This document shows, piece after piece, positions 9,689 through 19,531 of a stretch of 64,000 bases of DNA. The notes beneath the pieces are model-generated. The model was not told the DNA's origin and did no database searches. It was given only the letters and a program-made list of their open reading frames with translations. The first letter of the stretch is position 1. Every line of letters starts with the position of its first letter. The stretch is taken from the NCBI RefSeq assembly GCF_030286555.1, contig NZ_JASVWF010000002.1, positions 124,001 through 188,000 of the forward strand, written 5' to 3'. A program made the translations under genes and the position numbers. The DNA is from Actinomycetospora termitidis (lineage in GTDB: Bacteria; Actinomycetota; Actinomycetes; Mycobacteriales; Pseudonocardiaceae).

Positions 9689-9994
9689 TCAGCGGCGCCA
9701 GGAGGTTCGTGCCCGGATGATCGATCCGAGCGACAGTGCGAAGAACGCGACGGCGATGACGACCAGCCAGATGTTCTCCTGCTGGCCGACGTGGTTGCCC
9801 CAGATCATGACCAGGCAGATCGCGGCGACGAGGAAGCCCGCGAAGTTCGCGACCTTCGGGTAGTGGCCGTGCCAGCCCCACTCGACCGAGGGCTCGTCGT
9901 CGGAGGACACGCCGTTGACGACGACGGCCTGGTGCTCGTGGCCGTGGTGCGCCGCGTCGGACGCGGCCCGACGGGCGGGGCTCGTGCTGGCCAC
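9689..9994 (-). CDS. DUF2631 small membrane protein
   Basis: The 101-residue product has a His-rich N-terminal part (HHGHEHQAV), the conserved [17 protein letters not shown] segment and two transmembrane helices (about residues 48-66 and 74-91), ending RARTSWRR. It matches the DUF2631 family, whose M. tuberculosis member (Rv2876) also lies close to dxr. GTG 9994 is supported by AGGAGG just upstream. Function is unknown. Confidence 0.8.
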   Translation of the reverse strand: MASTSPARRAASDAAHHGHEHQAVVVNGVSSDDEPSVEWGWHGHYPKVANFAGFLVAAICLVMIWGNHVGQQENIWLVVIAVAFFALSLGSIIRARTSWRR

Positions 9995-10114
9995 GGGGTC
10001 CTCCTGATCGACGAGCGTGCAGACCGGCCCAACCTATCGGTCGCGGTCGGTCGCGGCGATCCGTGGGGCGTGTGACCGCGCCGATGTGGGTGCAGCGGGC
10101 CAGGATGGGCGCCG

Positions 10115-11296
10115 ATGAGCACCGCAGCCCGGCGCCGGGTGGTGCTGCTCGGTTCCACGGGATCGATCGGCACCCAGGCGCTCGACCTCGTCCGCGCCCA
10201 CCCCGACCGCTTCGTCGTCACCGGGCTGGCCGCGGGTGGCGGGCGGGTCGAGGAGCTGGCCGCCCAGGTCGCCGAGTTCGGGGTCCCGACGGTGGCCGTG
10301 GCCGATCCGGCGGCCGCGACGCCGCTGACCGAGGCGCTGCGCGCGAAGGGCGTGTCCGCGGAGGTGCTCGCCGGACCACTCGCGATGACCGACCTCGCCG
10401 GCGACGGCGGGGCGGACCGGGTCGTGCTCAACGCGGTCGACGGCTCGCGGGGCCTGGCGCCGACGCTGGCCGCGCTGCGCTCCGGGGCGACGCTCGCGCT
10501 GGCCAACAAGGAGTCCCTGGTGGCGGGCGGGCCGCTGGTGACCCGCGCCGCGACGCCGGGCCAGATCCTCCCGGTCGACTCCGAGCACTCCGCGATCGCC
10601 CAATGCCTGCGCTCGGGGGCCGCCGGGGAGGTCGACCGCATCGTCCTGACGGCGAGCGGGGGCCCGTTCCGGGGCCGGACCCGGGAGGACCTCGCGTCGG
10701 TGTCGCTCGACGACGCGCTCGCGCACCCGACGTGGGCGATGGGCCCGGTGATCACGCTGAACTCGTCGACGCTGGTCAACAAGGGGCTCGAGCTGATCGA
10801 GGCGCACCTGCTGTTCGCGGTGCCCTACGAGCGCATCGACGTGGTGGTGCACCCGCAGTCGATGATCCACTCGATGGTCACCTTCTCCGACGGCGCCACC
10901 ATCGCCCAGGCCAGCCCGCCGGACATGCACCTGCCGATCGGGCTCGCGCTCGCCTTCCCCGACCGCCTGCCCGGCGCCTCGCCGCGCGAGACCTTCGCGG
11001 CCGCGCAGGCCTGGACCTTCGAGCCGCTGGACGCCGCCGCCTTCCCCGCGGTCGACCTCGCCCGGGCCGCCGGCTCCGCGGGCGGGTGCCTGCCGGCGGT
11101 GTTCAACGCCGCCAACGAGGAGGCCGTGCGCGGCTTCCTCGCGGGGCGCGGGACCTGGCTGGGCATCGTGGACACCGTCGCCGAGGTGCTGTCGTCGGCG
11201 TCGGACTGGGCCGGCGACCCGCGCGACGTCGCGGACGTGTACGCCGCGGAGGAGTGGGCGCGGTCCCGGGCGGGGGAACTGCTCGCCCGAGCGTGA
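10115..11296 (+). CDS. dxr: 1-deoxy-D-xylulose-5-phosphate reductoisomerase
   Basis: The 393-residue enzyme converts DXP to 2-C-methyl-D-erythritol 4-phosphate with NADPH, the committed step of the MEP isoprenoid pathway. The NADPH-binding [13 protein letters not shown] motif is at residues 12-24. The substrate and metal-binding segments [20 protein letters not shown] and ASGGPFRG are present, as are the flexible-loop region (HPTWAMGP) and the ending [10 protein letters not shown]. The gene is followed within 50 bp by rip and then by ispG, the actinobacterial arrangement. Confidence 0.97.
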   Translation: MSTAARRRVVLLGSTGSIGTQALDLVRAHPDRFVVTGLAAGGGRVEELAAQVAEFGVPTVAVADPAAATPLTEALRAKGVSAEVLAGPLAMTDLAGDGGADRVVLNAVDGSRGLAPTLAALRSGATLALANKESLVAGGPLVTRAATPGQILPVDSEHSAIAQCLRSGAAGEVDRIVLTASGGPFRGRTREDLASVSLDDALAHPTWAMGPVITLNSSTLVNKGLELIEAHLLFAVPYERIDVVVHPQSMIHSMVTFSDGATIAQASPPDMHLPIGLALAFPDRLPGASPRETFAAAQAWTFEPLDAAAFPAVDLARAAGSAGGCLPAVFNAANEEAVRGFLAGRGTWLGIVDTVAEVLSSASDWAGDPRDVADVYAAEEWARSRAGELLARA

Positions 11297-11341
11297 CGCC
11301 CCACGCGGGGATCACCGGGGCGCCCGATACCGTGGCTCTCC

Positions 11342-12661
11342 GTGATGCTCGTCCTCGGGATCGTGCTCTTCGCGCTCGGGCTGATGCTCTCCATCGCCTG
11401 GCACGAGCTCGGCCACTTCCTCACCGCACGGCGCTTCGGCGTGCGCGTCCCGGAGTTCATGGTCGGTTTCGGTCCGACCGTGTTCGCCCGCCAGCGCGGC
11501 GAGACGTCGTTCGGGATCAAGGCGGTCCCGCTGGGCGGCTACATCCGCATGATCGGGATGATCCCGCCGGCGCCCGGCGAGCGGATCGGCCGCAGCCGCC
11601 GGTCCGGGCCGTTCCAGGGGCTGATCGACGACGTCCGCGCCGACTCGGTCAAGGACATCCGCCCCGGCGACGAGGACCGCCAGTTCTGGACGCGCAAGCC
11701 CTGGCAGCGCATCGTCGTGATGTTCGCCGGGCCGTTCATGAACCTGATCCTGGCCGCGGCCCTGTTCGTCGTCGTGCTGATGGGCTTCGGCATCCCGACC
11801 GCCCAACCGGTGGTGGCTGCCGTCAGCAAGTGCGTGGTCCCGGCCTCCCAGGCCACGACGACGAACGAGTGCCCGCCGGGTGCCCCGCTGACCCCGGCCG
11901 CGCAGGCGGGCTTCCAGGCCGGCGACCGCATCGTCAGCTTCGACGGCCGCACCTACGGCTCGTGGGAGGACATGCAGCAGGCGATCCGCGGCGCCTCGGG
12001 GACCGTCCCGGTCGTCGTCGAGCGCACCGGGCCGGACGGGTCCACGCAGACCCTGACGCTCTCCCCGCAGCTCATCCAGACCCAGCTGCTCGACCTGGAC
12101 TCCGCCCGCTCCACGGGCGAGCCGCAGTACGTCACCGGGTCCTTCCTCGGGCTGAGCCCGATCCAGCCGACCACCCGGCAGACCCCCGCGCAGGTCGTCG
12201 ACTACGTCGGGGACATGGGCGTCCGCGCCGTGAACAGCATCCTCGCGCTGCCCACCAAGGTCCCGGCGCTGTTCGGGGCGGTGTTCCTCGGCGAGCAGCG
12301 CGACGTGAACGGCCCGGTCAGCGTGGTCGGGGTGTCGGTGCTCGGCGGCGAGGTGCTGGCGTCGAACAACGCCGTCGCGGACGAGATCGCGATGATGCTG
12401 CAGCTGCTCGCCGCGGTGAACGTGTCGCTGTTCCTGCTGAACCTGCTGCCGATCCTGCCGCTCGACGGCGGGCACATCCTCCCGGCCCTGTGGGAGGCGG
12501 CGAAGAAGCGGATCGCGCGGCTGCGCGGCCGGCCCGACCCCGGGCCGGTGGACATGGCGCGGCTGATGCCGATCGCCTACGGGTTCGCGGTGGTGATCAT
12601 GCTCTACGGCGGGCTGGTGATCCTGGCCGACATCGTGAACCCGATCAAACTCAACCTGTAG
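11342..12661 (+). CDS. rip: Rip/RseP-like site-2 intramembrane zinc metalloprotease
   Basis: The 439-residue membrane protease has the zinc-binding HELGH motif in the first transmembrane helix (about residues 21-25), a PDZ domain in the middle (about 170-260; AGFQAGDRIVSFDG), and the second catalytic motif NLLPILPLDGGH (Asp about 374) in a late helix. In mycobacteria Rip1 cleaves anti-sigma factors and controls envelope lipids and stress responses. GTG 11342 and ATG 11345 are both possible starts. It lies between dxr and ispG as in M. tuberculosis (Rv2870c-Rv2868c). Confidence 0.94.
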   Translation: MMLVLGIVLFALGLMLSIAWHELGHFLTARRFGVRVPEFMVGFGPTVFARQRGETSFGIKAVPLGGYIRMIGMIPPAPGERIGRSRRSGPFQGLIDDVRADSVKDIRPGDEDRQFWTRKPWQRIVVMFAGPFMNLILAAALFVVVLMGFGIPTAQPVVAAVSKCVVPASQATTTNECPPGAPLTPAAQAGFQAGDRIVSFDGRTYGSWEDMQQAIRGASGTVPVVVERTGPDGSTQTLTLSPQLIQTQLLDLDSARSTGEPQYVTGSFLGLSPIQPTTRQTPAQVVDYVGDMGVRAVNSILALPTKVPALFGAVFLGEQRDVNGPVSVVGVSVLGGEVLASNNAVADEIAMMLQLLAAVNVSLFLLNLLPILPLDGGHILPALWEAAKKRIARLRGRPDPGPVDMARLMPIAYGFAVVIMLYGGLVILADIVNPIKLNL

Positions 12662-12668
12662 GTGAACA

Positions 12669-12700
12669 GATGCCGGGGTCACGTCGCTGACCCCGGCATC
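12669..12700 (+). terminator. Perfect stem-loop after rip
   Basis: GATGCCGGGGTCA (12669-12681) and TGACCCCGGCATC (12688-12700) form a 13-bp perfect stem with a 6-nt loop, 8 bp after the rip stop and 28 bp before ispG. It may attenuate rather than abolish read-through into ispG. Confidence 0.65.
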
Positions 12701-12728
12701 GTCGGGAACGCTCGGGCAGACTGGTGGC

Positions 12729-13892
12729 ATGCAGATCGACCTGGGCATGCCCGAGGCGCCCCCGGTGCTCGCGCCGCGGCGCACGACCCGTCAGCTCGAC
12801 GTCGGCGGCGTCGGCGTGGGCAGCGACCACCCGGTCTCGGTGCAGTCCATGACGACGACGCTCACCGCCGACATCAACGCGACCCTGCAGCAGATCGCCG
12901 AGCTCACGGCGGCGGGCTGCGACATCGTGCGCGTCGCCGTGCCCAGCGCCGACGACGCCGAGGCGCTCCCGGCCATCGCGAAGAAGTCCGGCATCCCGGT
13001 GATCGCCGACATCCACTTCCAGCCGAAGTACGTGTTCGCCGCGATCGACGCCGGGTGTGCCGCGGTGCGCGTGAATCCGGGCAACATCAAGAAGTTCGAC
13101 GACAAGGTCGGCGAGATCGCGAAGGCCGCGAAGGACGCGGGCACGCCGATCCGCATCGGGGTCAACGCCGGGTCGCTCGAGCCCGGGATCATGGCCAAGC
13201 ACGGCAAGGCGACGCCGGAGGCGCTCGTCGAGTCGGCCCTGTGGGAGGCCTCGCTCTTCGCCGAGCACGACTTCCACGACATCAAGATCTCGGTCAAGCA
13301 CCACGACCCGGTGACGATGGTCCGGGCCTACGAGCTCCTGGCCGAGCAGTGCGACTACCCGCTGCACCTCGGAGTCACCGAGGCCGGCCCGACGTTCCAG
13401 GGGACGATCAAGTCCGCGACGGCGTTCGGCGCCCTGCTCTCGCGCGGCATCGGCGACACCATCCGCGTCTCGCTCTCGGCCCCGCCGATCGAGGAGGTCC
13501 GGGTGGGCCTGTCGATCCTGGAGTCGCTGAACCTGCGGCCGCGCAAGCTGGAGATCGTCTCCTGCCCGTCCTGCGGCCGCGCCCAGGTCGACGTCTACAA
13601 GCTCGCCGACGAGGTGACCGCCGGCCTCGAGGGCATGGAGGTCCCGCTGCGCGTCGCCGTCATGGGCTGCGTGGTGAACGGCCCGGGCGAGGCGCGCGAC
13701 GCCGACCTCGGGGTGGCCTCTGGCAACGGCAAGGGCCAGATCTTCGTCAAGGGCGAGGTCATCAAGACGGTGCCCGAGGCGCAGATCGTCGAGACCCTGA
13801 TCGAGGAGGCCCTGCGCCTCGCCGAGGAGGCCGGCGAGGACGAGCTGGCCGGCGGCACCGCCGGCGGGGCGCCGACGGTCACGGTCGGCTAG
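12729..13892 (+). CDS. ispG: (E)-4-hydroxy-3-methylbut-2-enyl-diphosphate synthase (IspG/GcpE)
   Basis: The 387-residue iron-sulfur enzyme converts MEcPP to HMBPP in the MEP pathway. The N-terminal TIM barrel includes [29 protein letters not shown] and [11 protein letters not shown]. The C-terminal [4Fe-4S] domain has the cysteine motif [11 protein letters not shown] (about residues 277-287) and the third cysteine in [16 protein letters not shown] (about 314). Together with dxr upstream this gives two MEP-pathway enzymes in the same block. Confidence 0.97.
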   Translation: MQIDLGMPEAPPVLAPRRTTRQLDVGGVGVGSDHPVSVQSMTTTLTADINATLQQIAELTAAGCDIVRVAVPSADDAEALPAIAKKSGIPVIADIHFQPKYVFAAIDAGCAAVRVNPGNIKKFDDKVGEIAKAAKDAGTPIRIGVNAGSLEPGIMAKHGKATPEALVESALWEASLFAEHDFHDIKISVKHHDPVTMVRAYELLAEQCDYPLHLGVTEAGPTFQGTIKSATAFGALLSRGIGDTIRVSLSAPPIEEVRVGLSILESLNLRPRKLEIVSCPSCGRAQVDVYKLADEVTAGLEGMEVPLRVAVMGCVVNGPGEARDADLGVASGNGKGQIFVKGEVIKTVPEAQIVETLIEEALRLAEEAGEDELAGGTAGGAPTVTVG

Positions 13893-13959
13893 GCGGGAGA
13901 CGGAGCGCAGCGGAGCTCGACCCGGACAAGGGCCCGCCGCCGTGGTGTGATCGGCGGCG

Positions 13960-15975
13960 ATGAGCACCTTCGACGACCTCGACACCTTCGTCGCCACCCG
14001 CCGTCAGGCCGGGCTCGCGCTCTCCCCGGACGGGTCCCGGCTCGTCACCACGGTCGCGGAGCTCTCGTCGGACGCGACCCGCTACGTCACGTCGATCTGG
14101 CAGGTCGACCCGCGGGGCGAGGAGGCGGCACGGCGGCTGACGCGGTCGTCGAAGGGGGAGTCGTCGGCGGCGTTCGCGCCCGACGGCGACCTGTTCTTCA
14201 CCTCCGGCCGTCCGGATCCGTCGACCGAGGCGGGCGACGACGAACCGGCGGCGCTGTGGGTCCTGCCCGCGCACGGCGGGGAGTCCCGGCAGGTCCTGAC
14301 GGCGGGTGACGGCGTCGCCGGGTTCCAGGTCGCCCGGGACTCGGGCCACGTCGTCGTCGCGACCACCGTGCCGGTGGGCGACGTCCCACCGACCGACGAG
14401 GACGAGGACCCGGCCGCGGCGTTGCGGGCGGCGCGGAAGAAGGCCGGGGTGAGCGCCCGCCTGCACATCCGCTACCCGGTGCGGTTCTGGGACCACGACC
14501 TCGGTCCGGGCCGTCCGCAGATCCGCATCCACGAGCCGCTCGCGGCCGACCGACTCGCGCCGGCCGCCGTCGTGATCGATCCCCTGGAGCCCGGGCACCG
14601 GCTGCGGGAGCACGCGATCAGCCCGGACGGCCGGACGCTCGCGGTGGCGGTCGACGTCCGGGACCCGGAGGACCCGGCCGCGGTGCGCGTGCGGCTGGAG
14701 CTGCGGCGGGGCCCGGAGTCCGAGGTGGTCGCCGACGAGCCCGGCGTCGACCACGAGCAGCCGTCGATCACTCCCGACGGGCGCTGGCTGCTGTGGATCC
14801 GGGAGCGCCACGCACAGCCGGGCCGTGCGCCGGCACACACGCTGCTGGCCCGTCGTCTCGACGGCGGGGACACCACGACCGTGCTGCCCGAGGGCCGGCT
14901 GACTCTGCAGTCGGTCGTCGGCTCGGCCGACCCGGACGTCGTCCACGTGACGGCCGACGAGCAGGGGCACGCGCCGGTGTTCCGGGTCGCGATCACGACC
15001 GGCGAGATCACGCGGCTCACGCGCTCGGGGGCCTGCACCGACGTCGTCGTGACCCCCGAGGGCGGAGCCCTGTACGCGCTGCGCTCGGCGCCCGACGCCC
15101 CGCCGACCCCGGTGCGGCTCGACCCGTACGCGGCCGACCAGGACCCGACGTCCCTGCGGGGAGCGACCGAGATCGACCCGCTCCCGGGCACGTTGACCGA
15201 GGTCACGACCACGGGCGAGGACGGGGCACCGTTGCGCGCCTGGCTGGCCCTGCCGGAGGGGGACGGGCCGCACCCGCTGCTGGTCTGGATCCACGGCGGG
15301 CCGTTCGGGTCGTGGAACGCGTGGACCTGGCGGTGGAACCCGTGGACCGCGACCGCCCGGGGCTATGCCGTGCTGCTGCCCGATCCGCGGCTGTCGACGG
15401 GCTACGGGCAGGAGTTCATGGACGTCTCGACGGGGGCCTGGGGCGGGCTGCCGTACACGGACCTCATGGCGCTGACGGACGCCTGCGTCGCATTGCCGGA
15501 GATCGACGAGGGGCGGACCGCCGCGATGGGCGGCTCCTTCGGCGGGTACATGGCCAACTGGGTCGCCGGCCACACCGACCGCTTCGACGCGATCGTCACG
15601 CACGCCTCGATCTGGCACCTCGACGGCTTCGTCGGGACCACCGACGGCTCGTACCACTGGACCCGCCAGTGGGGCGACCCGATCGCCGACCGCGAGCGCT
15701 ACGACGAGCACTCGCCCCACCGGTTCGCGTCGGCGATCACCACGCCGATGCTGGTGATCCACGGGGACAAGGACTACCGCGTGCCAATCGGGGAGGGGCT
15801 GCGGCTCTGGTACGACCTGCAGCGGCACGGGGTCGAGTCGCAGTTCCTCTACTTCCCGGACGAGAACCACTGGGTGCTCAGGCCCGGCGACGTCACGGTC
15901 TGGTACTCGACGGTGTTCGCGTTCCTGGCCCACCACGTGCTCGGCGAGGACTGGACGCGCCCGGATCTCGTCTAG
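13960..15975 (+). CDS. S9-family prolyl oligopeptidase/acylaminoacyl peptidase
   Basis: The 671-residue product has an N-terminal beta-propeller part (repeated LALSPDGSRLVTT- and AFAPDGDLFFTSG-type blades) and a C-terminal alpha/beta hydrolase domain from about residue 420. The nucleophile is in AAMGGSFGGYMANW (Ser about 527), the acid in VIHGDKDYRVP (about 604) and the histidine in FPDENHWVL (about 637). It is a cytoplasmic serine peptidase acting on short peptides or N-acylated amino acids. There is no signal peptide. It is transcribed in the ispG direction, 67 bp downstream, and ends in a strong hairpin. Confidence 0.9.
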   Translation: MSTFDDLDTFVATRRQAGLALSPDGSRLVTTVAELSSDATRYVTSIWQVDPRGEEAARRLTRSSKGESSAAFAPDGDLFFTSGRPDPSTEAGDDEPAALWVLPAHGGESRQVLTAGDGVAGFQVARDSGHVVVATTVPVGDVPPTDEDEDPAAALRAARKKAGVSARLHIRYPVRFWDHDLGPGRPQIRIHEPLAADRLAPAAVVIDPLEPGHRLREHAISPDGRTLAVAVDVRDPEDPAAVRVRLELRRGPESEVVADEPGVDHEQPSITPDGRWLLWIRERHAQPGRAPAHTLLARRLDGGDTTTVLPEGRLTLQSVVGSADPDVVHVTADEQGHAPVFRVAITTGEITRLTRSGACTDVVVTPEGGALYALRSAPDAPPTPVRLDPYAADQDPTSLRGATEIDPLPGTLTEVTTTGEDGAPLRAWLALPEGDGPHPLLVWIHGGPFGSWNAWTWRWNPWTATARGYAVLLPDPRLSTGYGQEFMDVSTGAWGGLPYTDLMALTDACVALPEIDEGRTAAMGGSFGGYMANWVAGHTDRFDAIVTHASIWHLDGFVGTTDGSYHWTRQWGDPIADRERYDEHSPHRFASAITTPMLVIHGDKDYRVPIGEGLRLWYDLQRHGVESQFLYFPDENHWVLRPGDVTVWYSTVFAFLAHHVLGEDWTRPDLV

Positions 15976-15984
15976 AGATGCGAA

Positions 15985-16010
15985 CGCCCGCCGCGTCGTT
16001 GCGGCGGGCG
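15985..16010 (+). terminator. Perfect stem-loop after the S9 peptidase gene
   Basis: CGCCCGCCGC (15985-15994) and GCGGCGGGCG (16001-16010) form a 10-bp perfect stem with the loop GTCGTT, 9 bp after the stop codon. It is probably an intrinsic terminator. Confidence 0.7.
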
Positions 16011-16031
16011 TGGAGGGGGAGCTTCCGGGGG

Positions 16032-16136
16032 CTAGCGACGGGTGCGTCGCGGGTTCGCGACGCTGCCCTGCTGCGCGAGGGCCTCGAGGGCGGCCGCGGC
16101 GTCGTGCTCGTCGGGGGTCGTGTCGTTCTCGTTCAT
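16032..16136 (-). CDS. Possible small acidic protein (34 residues)
   Basis: A short frame from ATG 16136 encodes a hydrophilic peptide with an acidic start (MNENDTTPDEHD), an Ala/Leu helix (AAAALEALAQQG) and a basic end (NPRRTRR). It fills the gap between the convergent terminator of the peptidase gene and the divergent GNAT gene. No clear ribosome binding site was seen and the family is unknown. The amino-acid makeup is more protein-like than that of the other short frames here, but the call is weak. Confidence 0.3.
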   Translation of the reverse strand: MNENDTTPDEHDAAAALEALAQQGSVANPRRTRR

Positions 16137-16273
16137 GGGTCCAGGGTCCACGCCGGAGCTGTGCGGGTCATGTCCTGACGCTGTGGCGATCATGACGGTG
16201 CGGTGAAGCAACCTCTCGCGGGTGTACGCCCCGTGCACGGTTCGTGGCGCCCGCGGTGTGGCACTCTGGCGGT

Positions 16274-17107
16274 GTGCTCCGTACGGCCGGTGCGCGGCTC
16301 CTCGATGACCGTGACCGGTCGAGGGTGCGCGGTGTTCTCGACGCAGACCCGGTCGCGACCTGCATGGTCGCGTCGCGGGTCGAGACCGTGGGCGTGGAGC
16401 CCTGGCGCCTCGGCGGTGAGCTGTGGGGCGTCGGCGGCCGCCTCGACGGGCTGTGCTTCTCCGGCGCGAACCTCGTCCCGTTGCGCGGCGAGCGGGCCGC
16501 GGTGCGCGCCTTCGCCGAGCGTGCCCGCCGGGGCCGGCGCACGTGCTCCTCGCTCGTGGGCCGCCGCGAGCTGGTCCTGCCGCTGTGGGAGGAGCTCTCC
16601 GAGCACTGGGGCGCGGCCCGCGAGGTGCGGGCCGACCAGCCGCTCATGGCGACCGACTCGAACCCGGACGTCGTCCCCGACCGCGCCGTCCGCCAGGCCC
16701 GCCCCGACGACCTCGAGCGCTACCTGCCGGCCGCGATCGCGATGTTCCTCGAGGAGGTCGGGGTCGACCCGCGGGTCGGTGACGGCGGCGCGGGCTACCG
16801 GGCGCGCGTGTCGGAGCTGATCGCCTCGGGCCGGGCGTTCGTGCGCTTCGAGCAGGGCGAGGTCGTGTTCAAGGCCGAGGTCGGGGCGCTCTCCACGCGG
16901 GTCGGGCAGATCCAGGGCGTGTGGGTGCACCCGGACTGGCGCGGCCGCGGCCTGGGCCAGGCGGGCACCGCGGCCGTCGTCGACCACCTCGTGCGCGCCG
17001 GGCGGATCGCCTCGCTCTACGTCAACGCGTTCAACACCCCCGCCCGGGCGGCCTACACCCGCGTCGGGTTCCAGCAGGTGGCGAGCTTCGCGACGGTGCT
17101 GTTCTAG
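16274..17107 (+). CDS. GNAT N-acetyltransferase with DUF4081-type N-terminal domain
   Basis: The 277-residue product has an N-terminal domain (about residues 1-120) of the kind found in Rv2867c-like proteins, with LDADPVATCMVASRVE. The C-terminal GNAT domain has the acetyl-CoA motif VHPDWRGRGLGQAGTAAVV (about 216-234) and a last strand ending YTRVGFQQVASFATVLF. In M. tuberculosis the homologue directly follows ispG. Substrate is unknown. GTG 16274 is preferred; an in-frame GTG at 16244 would add 10 residues. Confidence 0.85.
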   Translation: MLRTAGARLLDDRDRSRVRGVLDADPVATCMVASRVETVGVEPWRLGGELWGVGGRLDGLCFSGANLVPLRGERAAVRAFAERARRGRRTCSSLVGRRELVLPLWEELSEHWGAAREVRADQPLMATDSNPDVVPDRAVRQARPDDLERYLPAAIAMFLEEVGVDPRVGDGGAGYRARVSELIASGRAFVRFEQGEVVFKAEVGALSTRVGQIQGVWVHPDWRGRGLGQAGTAAVVDHLVRAGRIASLYVNAFNTPARAAYTRVGFQQVASFATVLF

Positions 17108-17205
17108 GGCCCCGGTGTGTCAGCAGTGCGGCCATGCTGACGCTGGACGTCACAGAAGCCCCCACCACGGCGCGCTCGACCCGGCCCGACCCGCCGTCGG
17201 GAACG

Positions 17206-17271
17206 AAGATCTCGACGAGCCGCGCGGACCGCTCGGTCCCCGCCCCACTTCGCGCGGCGGAACGAGATCTT
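17206..17271. repeat. Two-part inverted repeat between GNAT and DUF3054 genes
   Basis: AAGATCTCG (17206-17214) is complementary to CGAGATCTT (17263-17271). After a 5-nt gap on each side, CCGCGCG (17220-17226) is complementary to CGCGCGG (17251-17257). This gives a stem with a symmetric internal loop and a 24-nt apical loop. It ends 25 bp before the GTG of the next gene and could be a terminator, a leader structure or another dispersed element. Confidence 0.55.
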
Positions 17272-17296
17272 GCGGGCCGCGCCTACCCTCGACGTC

Positions 17297-17671
17297 GTGA
17301 AGCACCGCGCGCTGGCCCTCGTCGACGCCCTGGCCGTGCTCGTGTTCGCCGCGATCGGCCGGCGATCGCACGACGAGAGCGGCGCCCTGCTCGGCGTGCT
17401 GACCACCGCGGCCCCGTTCCTCGTCGGCGCGCTCGTCGGTGCGCTCCTGTCGAGGTCCTGGCGCGACCCACTGTCGTGGCGTTCCGGGATCGCCGTCTGG
17501 CTCGGCGCCGTCGTCATCGGCCTGGCCCTGCGCGCCGTGCTGTTCGAGCGCCTCCCGCTGAGCTTCGCGGTCGTCGCCACGGTCTCGCTCGCCGTGCTGG
17601 TCCTGGGCTGGCGCGCGGCGGTGCGCGGGATCATGGCGCTGCGTGACAGGCGCGTCCGCCAGGAAGCCTAG
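17297..17671 (+). CDS. DUF3054 integral membrane protein
   Basis: The 124-residue product has four hydrophobic segments (about residues 5-20, 30-48, 62-80 and 88-105) and the DUF3054 signatures [18 protein letters not shown] and [19 protein letters not shown] 17297 starts the first helix with a Lys/His pair ([10 protein letters not shown]). An upstream in-frame start at 17270 would overlap the inverted repeat. Function is unknown. It precedes map by 10 bp and is probably cotranscribed with it. Confidence 0.8.
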   Translation: MKHRALALVDALAVLVFAAIGRRSHDESGALLGVLTTAAPFLVGALVGALLSRSWRDPLSWRSGIAVWLGAVVIGLALRAVLFERLPLSFAVVATVSLAVLVLGWRAAVRGIMALRDRRVRQEA

Positions 17672-17681
17672 GGTGGAGGGC

Positions 17682-18539
17682 ATGCCGGTGCGTGCCCCTC
17701 TGCGCCCCGGGCAGCAGACGCCTCTGCGCCCGGTGCCGTCGTCCATCGTCAGGCCCGAGTACGTCGGGAAGCCTGCCCCCGCCCGCTCGACCGACCCGTG
17801 GGTCCAGGAGCCCGAGGTCATCGAGAAGATGCGCCACGCGAGCCGGATCGCGGCGCAGTCGCTGCAGGCCGGCGGCGAGGCCGTGAAGCCGGGCGTCACG
17901 ACCGACGAGGTCGACCGGGTCGTCCACGAGTTCCTCGTCGAGCACGGCGCCTACCCGTCGACGCTGGGCTACCGGGGCTTCCCGAAGTCGTGCTGCACCT
18001 CGATCAACGAGGTCATCTGCCACGGCATCCCGGACTCGACGGTCATCGAGGACGGCGACATCGTCAACATCGACGTCACCGCCTACATCGACGGCGTGCA
18101 CGGCGACACCAACGCGACCTTCCTCGCCGGGGACGTCTCCGAGGAGGACCGCCTCCTGGTCGAGCGCACCCACGAGGCGACGATGCGCGCGATCAAGGCC
18201 GTGAAGCCGGGTCGTGAGCTCAACGTCGTCGGGAGGGTCATCGAGTCCTACGCGAACCGGTTCGGCTACGGGGTCGTCCGCGACTTCACCGGCCACGGCA
18301 TCGGGCGGACCTTCCACTCGGGCCTCGTCGTCGTGCACTACGACGACCCCTCCCGCCACGAGCCGCTCGAGCCCGGCATGACGTTCACGATCGAGCCGAT
18401 GATCACCCTCGGCGCGATCGACTACGACGTCTGGGACGACGGGTGGACGGTGACGACGAAGGACAAGTCGCGCACCGCCCAGTTCGAGCACACGATCCTG
18501 GTCACCGACACGGGCAGCGAGATCCTGACGCTGCCGTGA
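17682..18539 (+). CDS. map: Type I methionine aminopeptidase (MapB-like, with N-terminal extension)
   Basis: The 285-residue enzyme removes the initiator methionine. It has the metal ligands in [30 protein letters not shown] and [10 protein letters not shown] and the substrate histidine in CHGIPDS. The N-terminal extension of about 40 residues ([19 protein letters not shown]) is typical of actinobacterial MetAP1c (M. tuberculosis MapB, 285 residues), where Pro-rich sequence links to the ribosome. GTG of the next gene overlaps its stop (GTGA). Confidence 0.95.
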   Translation: MPVRAPLRPGQQTPLRPVPSSIVRPEYVGKPAPARSTDPWVQEPEVIEKMRHASRIAAQSLQAGGEAVKPGVTTDEVDRVVHEFLVEHGAYPSTLGYRGFPKSCCTSINEVICHGIPDSTVIEDGDIVNIDVTAYIDGVHGDTNATFLAGDVSEEDRLLVERTHEATMRAIKAVKPGRELNVVGRVIESYANRFGYGVVRDFTGHGIGRTFHSGLVVVHYDDPSRHEPLEPGMTFTIEPMITLGAIDYDVWDDGWTVTTKDKSRTAQFEHTILVTDTGSEILTLP

Positions 18540-19531
18540 GGCCGCACGTCCTCGCGAGCTGCGCGGTGTCGCTCGACGGGTTCCTCGACGACGCGACCCC
18601 GCAGCGCCGGATCCTCTCCGGCCCGGCCGACCTGGACCGGGTCGACGAGGAGCGCGCGAAGGTGGACGCGATCCTCGTCGGGGCGGGCACGGTCCGCGCC
18701 GACGACCCGCGGCTGCTGGTCCGCGCCCCCGAGCGCCGGGCCGCCCGCACCGCCCGCGGCCTGCCGGAGAGCCCGCTGCGGGTCGTCCTGACGACGAGGG
18801 CCCTGCCCGACGGCGCCCGGATCCGGTCCGGTCCGGCCGAGACGATCACGCTCGCCGGGACGCCCGGCGAGGTCCTGGACGAGCTCGGGTGCCGGGGCGT
18901 CGTCCGGTTGATGGTCGAGGGCGGCGCGTCCGTGCTCCGTGAGTTCCTGTCGGCGGGTGCGGTCGACGAGCTGCAGCTGGTCCTGGCGCCCCAGCTGGTC
19001 GGCGAGGGGCCCCGCTTCACCGGCGGCGGGCGGGCGCCGCACCTGGTCGGGACCCGCACGATCGGCGAGGACGTCCTGCTCCGGTACCGCTTCGGGGACG
19101 CCGACGACCGGCACCTCGCGGAGGCCTGCGTGCTCGCCGAGAACTGCCCGCCCTCCGCGACGGCGTTCAGCGTCGGCTGCGTGGTGGTGGCCGACGACGG
19201 GACCGTGCTCGGCTCCGGGTGGTCACGCCGCGACCACCCGCTCGACCACGCCGAGGAGGGGGTGCTGCGCGCCCTCGGCAACGACCCGCGCCTGCGCCGC
19301 GCGACCCTCTACAGCTCGCTCGAACCGTGCGGCGCCCGGGCGTCGCGCCCCGACCCGTGCGCGGCGCTCATCGCCCGCGCCGGCATCCCGCGCGTGGTCC
19401 ACGCCTGGCGCGAGCCGCCGGAGTTCGTCGCGGCCCCGAGCGGCACGGAGCAGCTGGAAGCCGCGGGCACCGAGGTCCGCCACGTGCCCCGGTGGGAGCC
19501 GCTGGCCCGTATGTGCGCTGCGCGCAGGTGA
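18536..19531 (+). CDS. RibD-like fusion with reductase domain first and deaminase domain second
   Basis: The 331-residue product has an N-terminal RibD_C/dihydrofolate-reductase-like domain (about residues 1-190: [44 protein letters not shown]). A C-terminal zinc cytidine-deaminase-like domain follows (about 195-331), with [11 protein letters not shown] and [19 protein letters not shown] supplying His, Glu and the two zinc cysteines. Ordinary RibD is the reverse (deaminase then reductase), so this is a domain-swapped version. It may act in the second and third steps of riboflavin synthesis or on a related pyrimidine. The GTGA overlap couples it to map. Its last residues (CAARR) are encoded by the palindrome at 19513-19582. 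Confidence 0.85.
   Translation: MRPHVLASCAVSLDGFLDDATPQRRILSGPADLDRVDEERAKVDAILVGAGTVRADDPRLLVRAPERRAARTARGLPESPLRVVLTTRALPDGARIRSGPAETITLAGTPGEVLDELGCRGVVRLMVEGGASVLREFLSAGAVDELQLVLAPQLVGEGPRFTGGGRAPHLVGTRTIGEDVLLRYRFGDADDRHLAEACVLAENCPPSATAFSVGCVVVADDGTVLGSGWSRRDHPLDHAEEGVLRALGNDPRLRRATLYSSLEPCGARASRPDPCAALIARAGIPRVVHAWREPPEFVAAPSGTEQLEAAGTEVRHVPRWEPLARMCAARR

Noticed and set aside
16032..16238. A 68-residue reverse-strand protein from 16238
   Set aside because: Only the last 34 residues look protein-like; the longer version crosses the promoter region of the GNAT gene.
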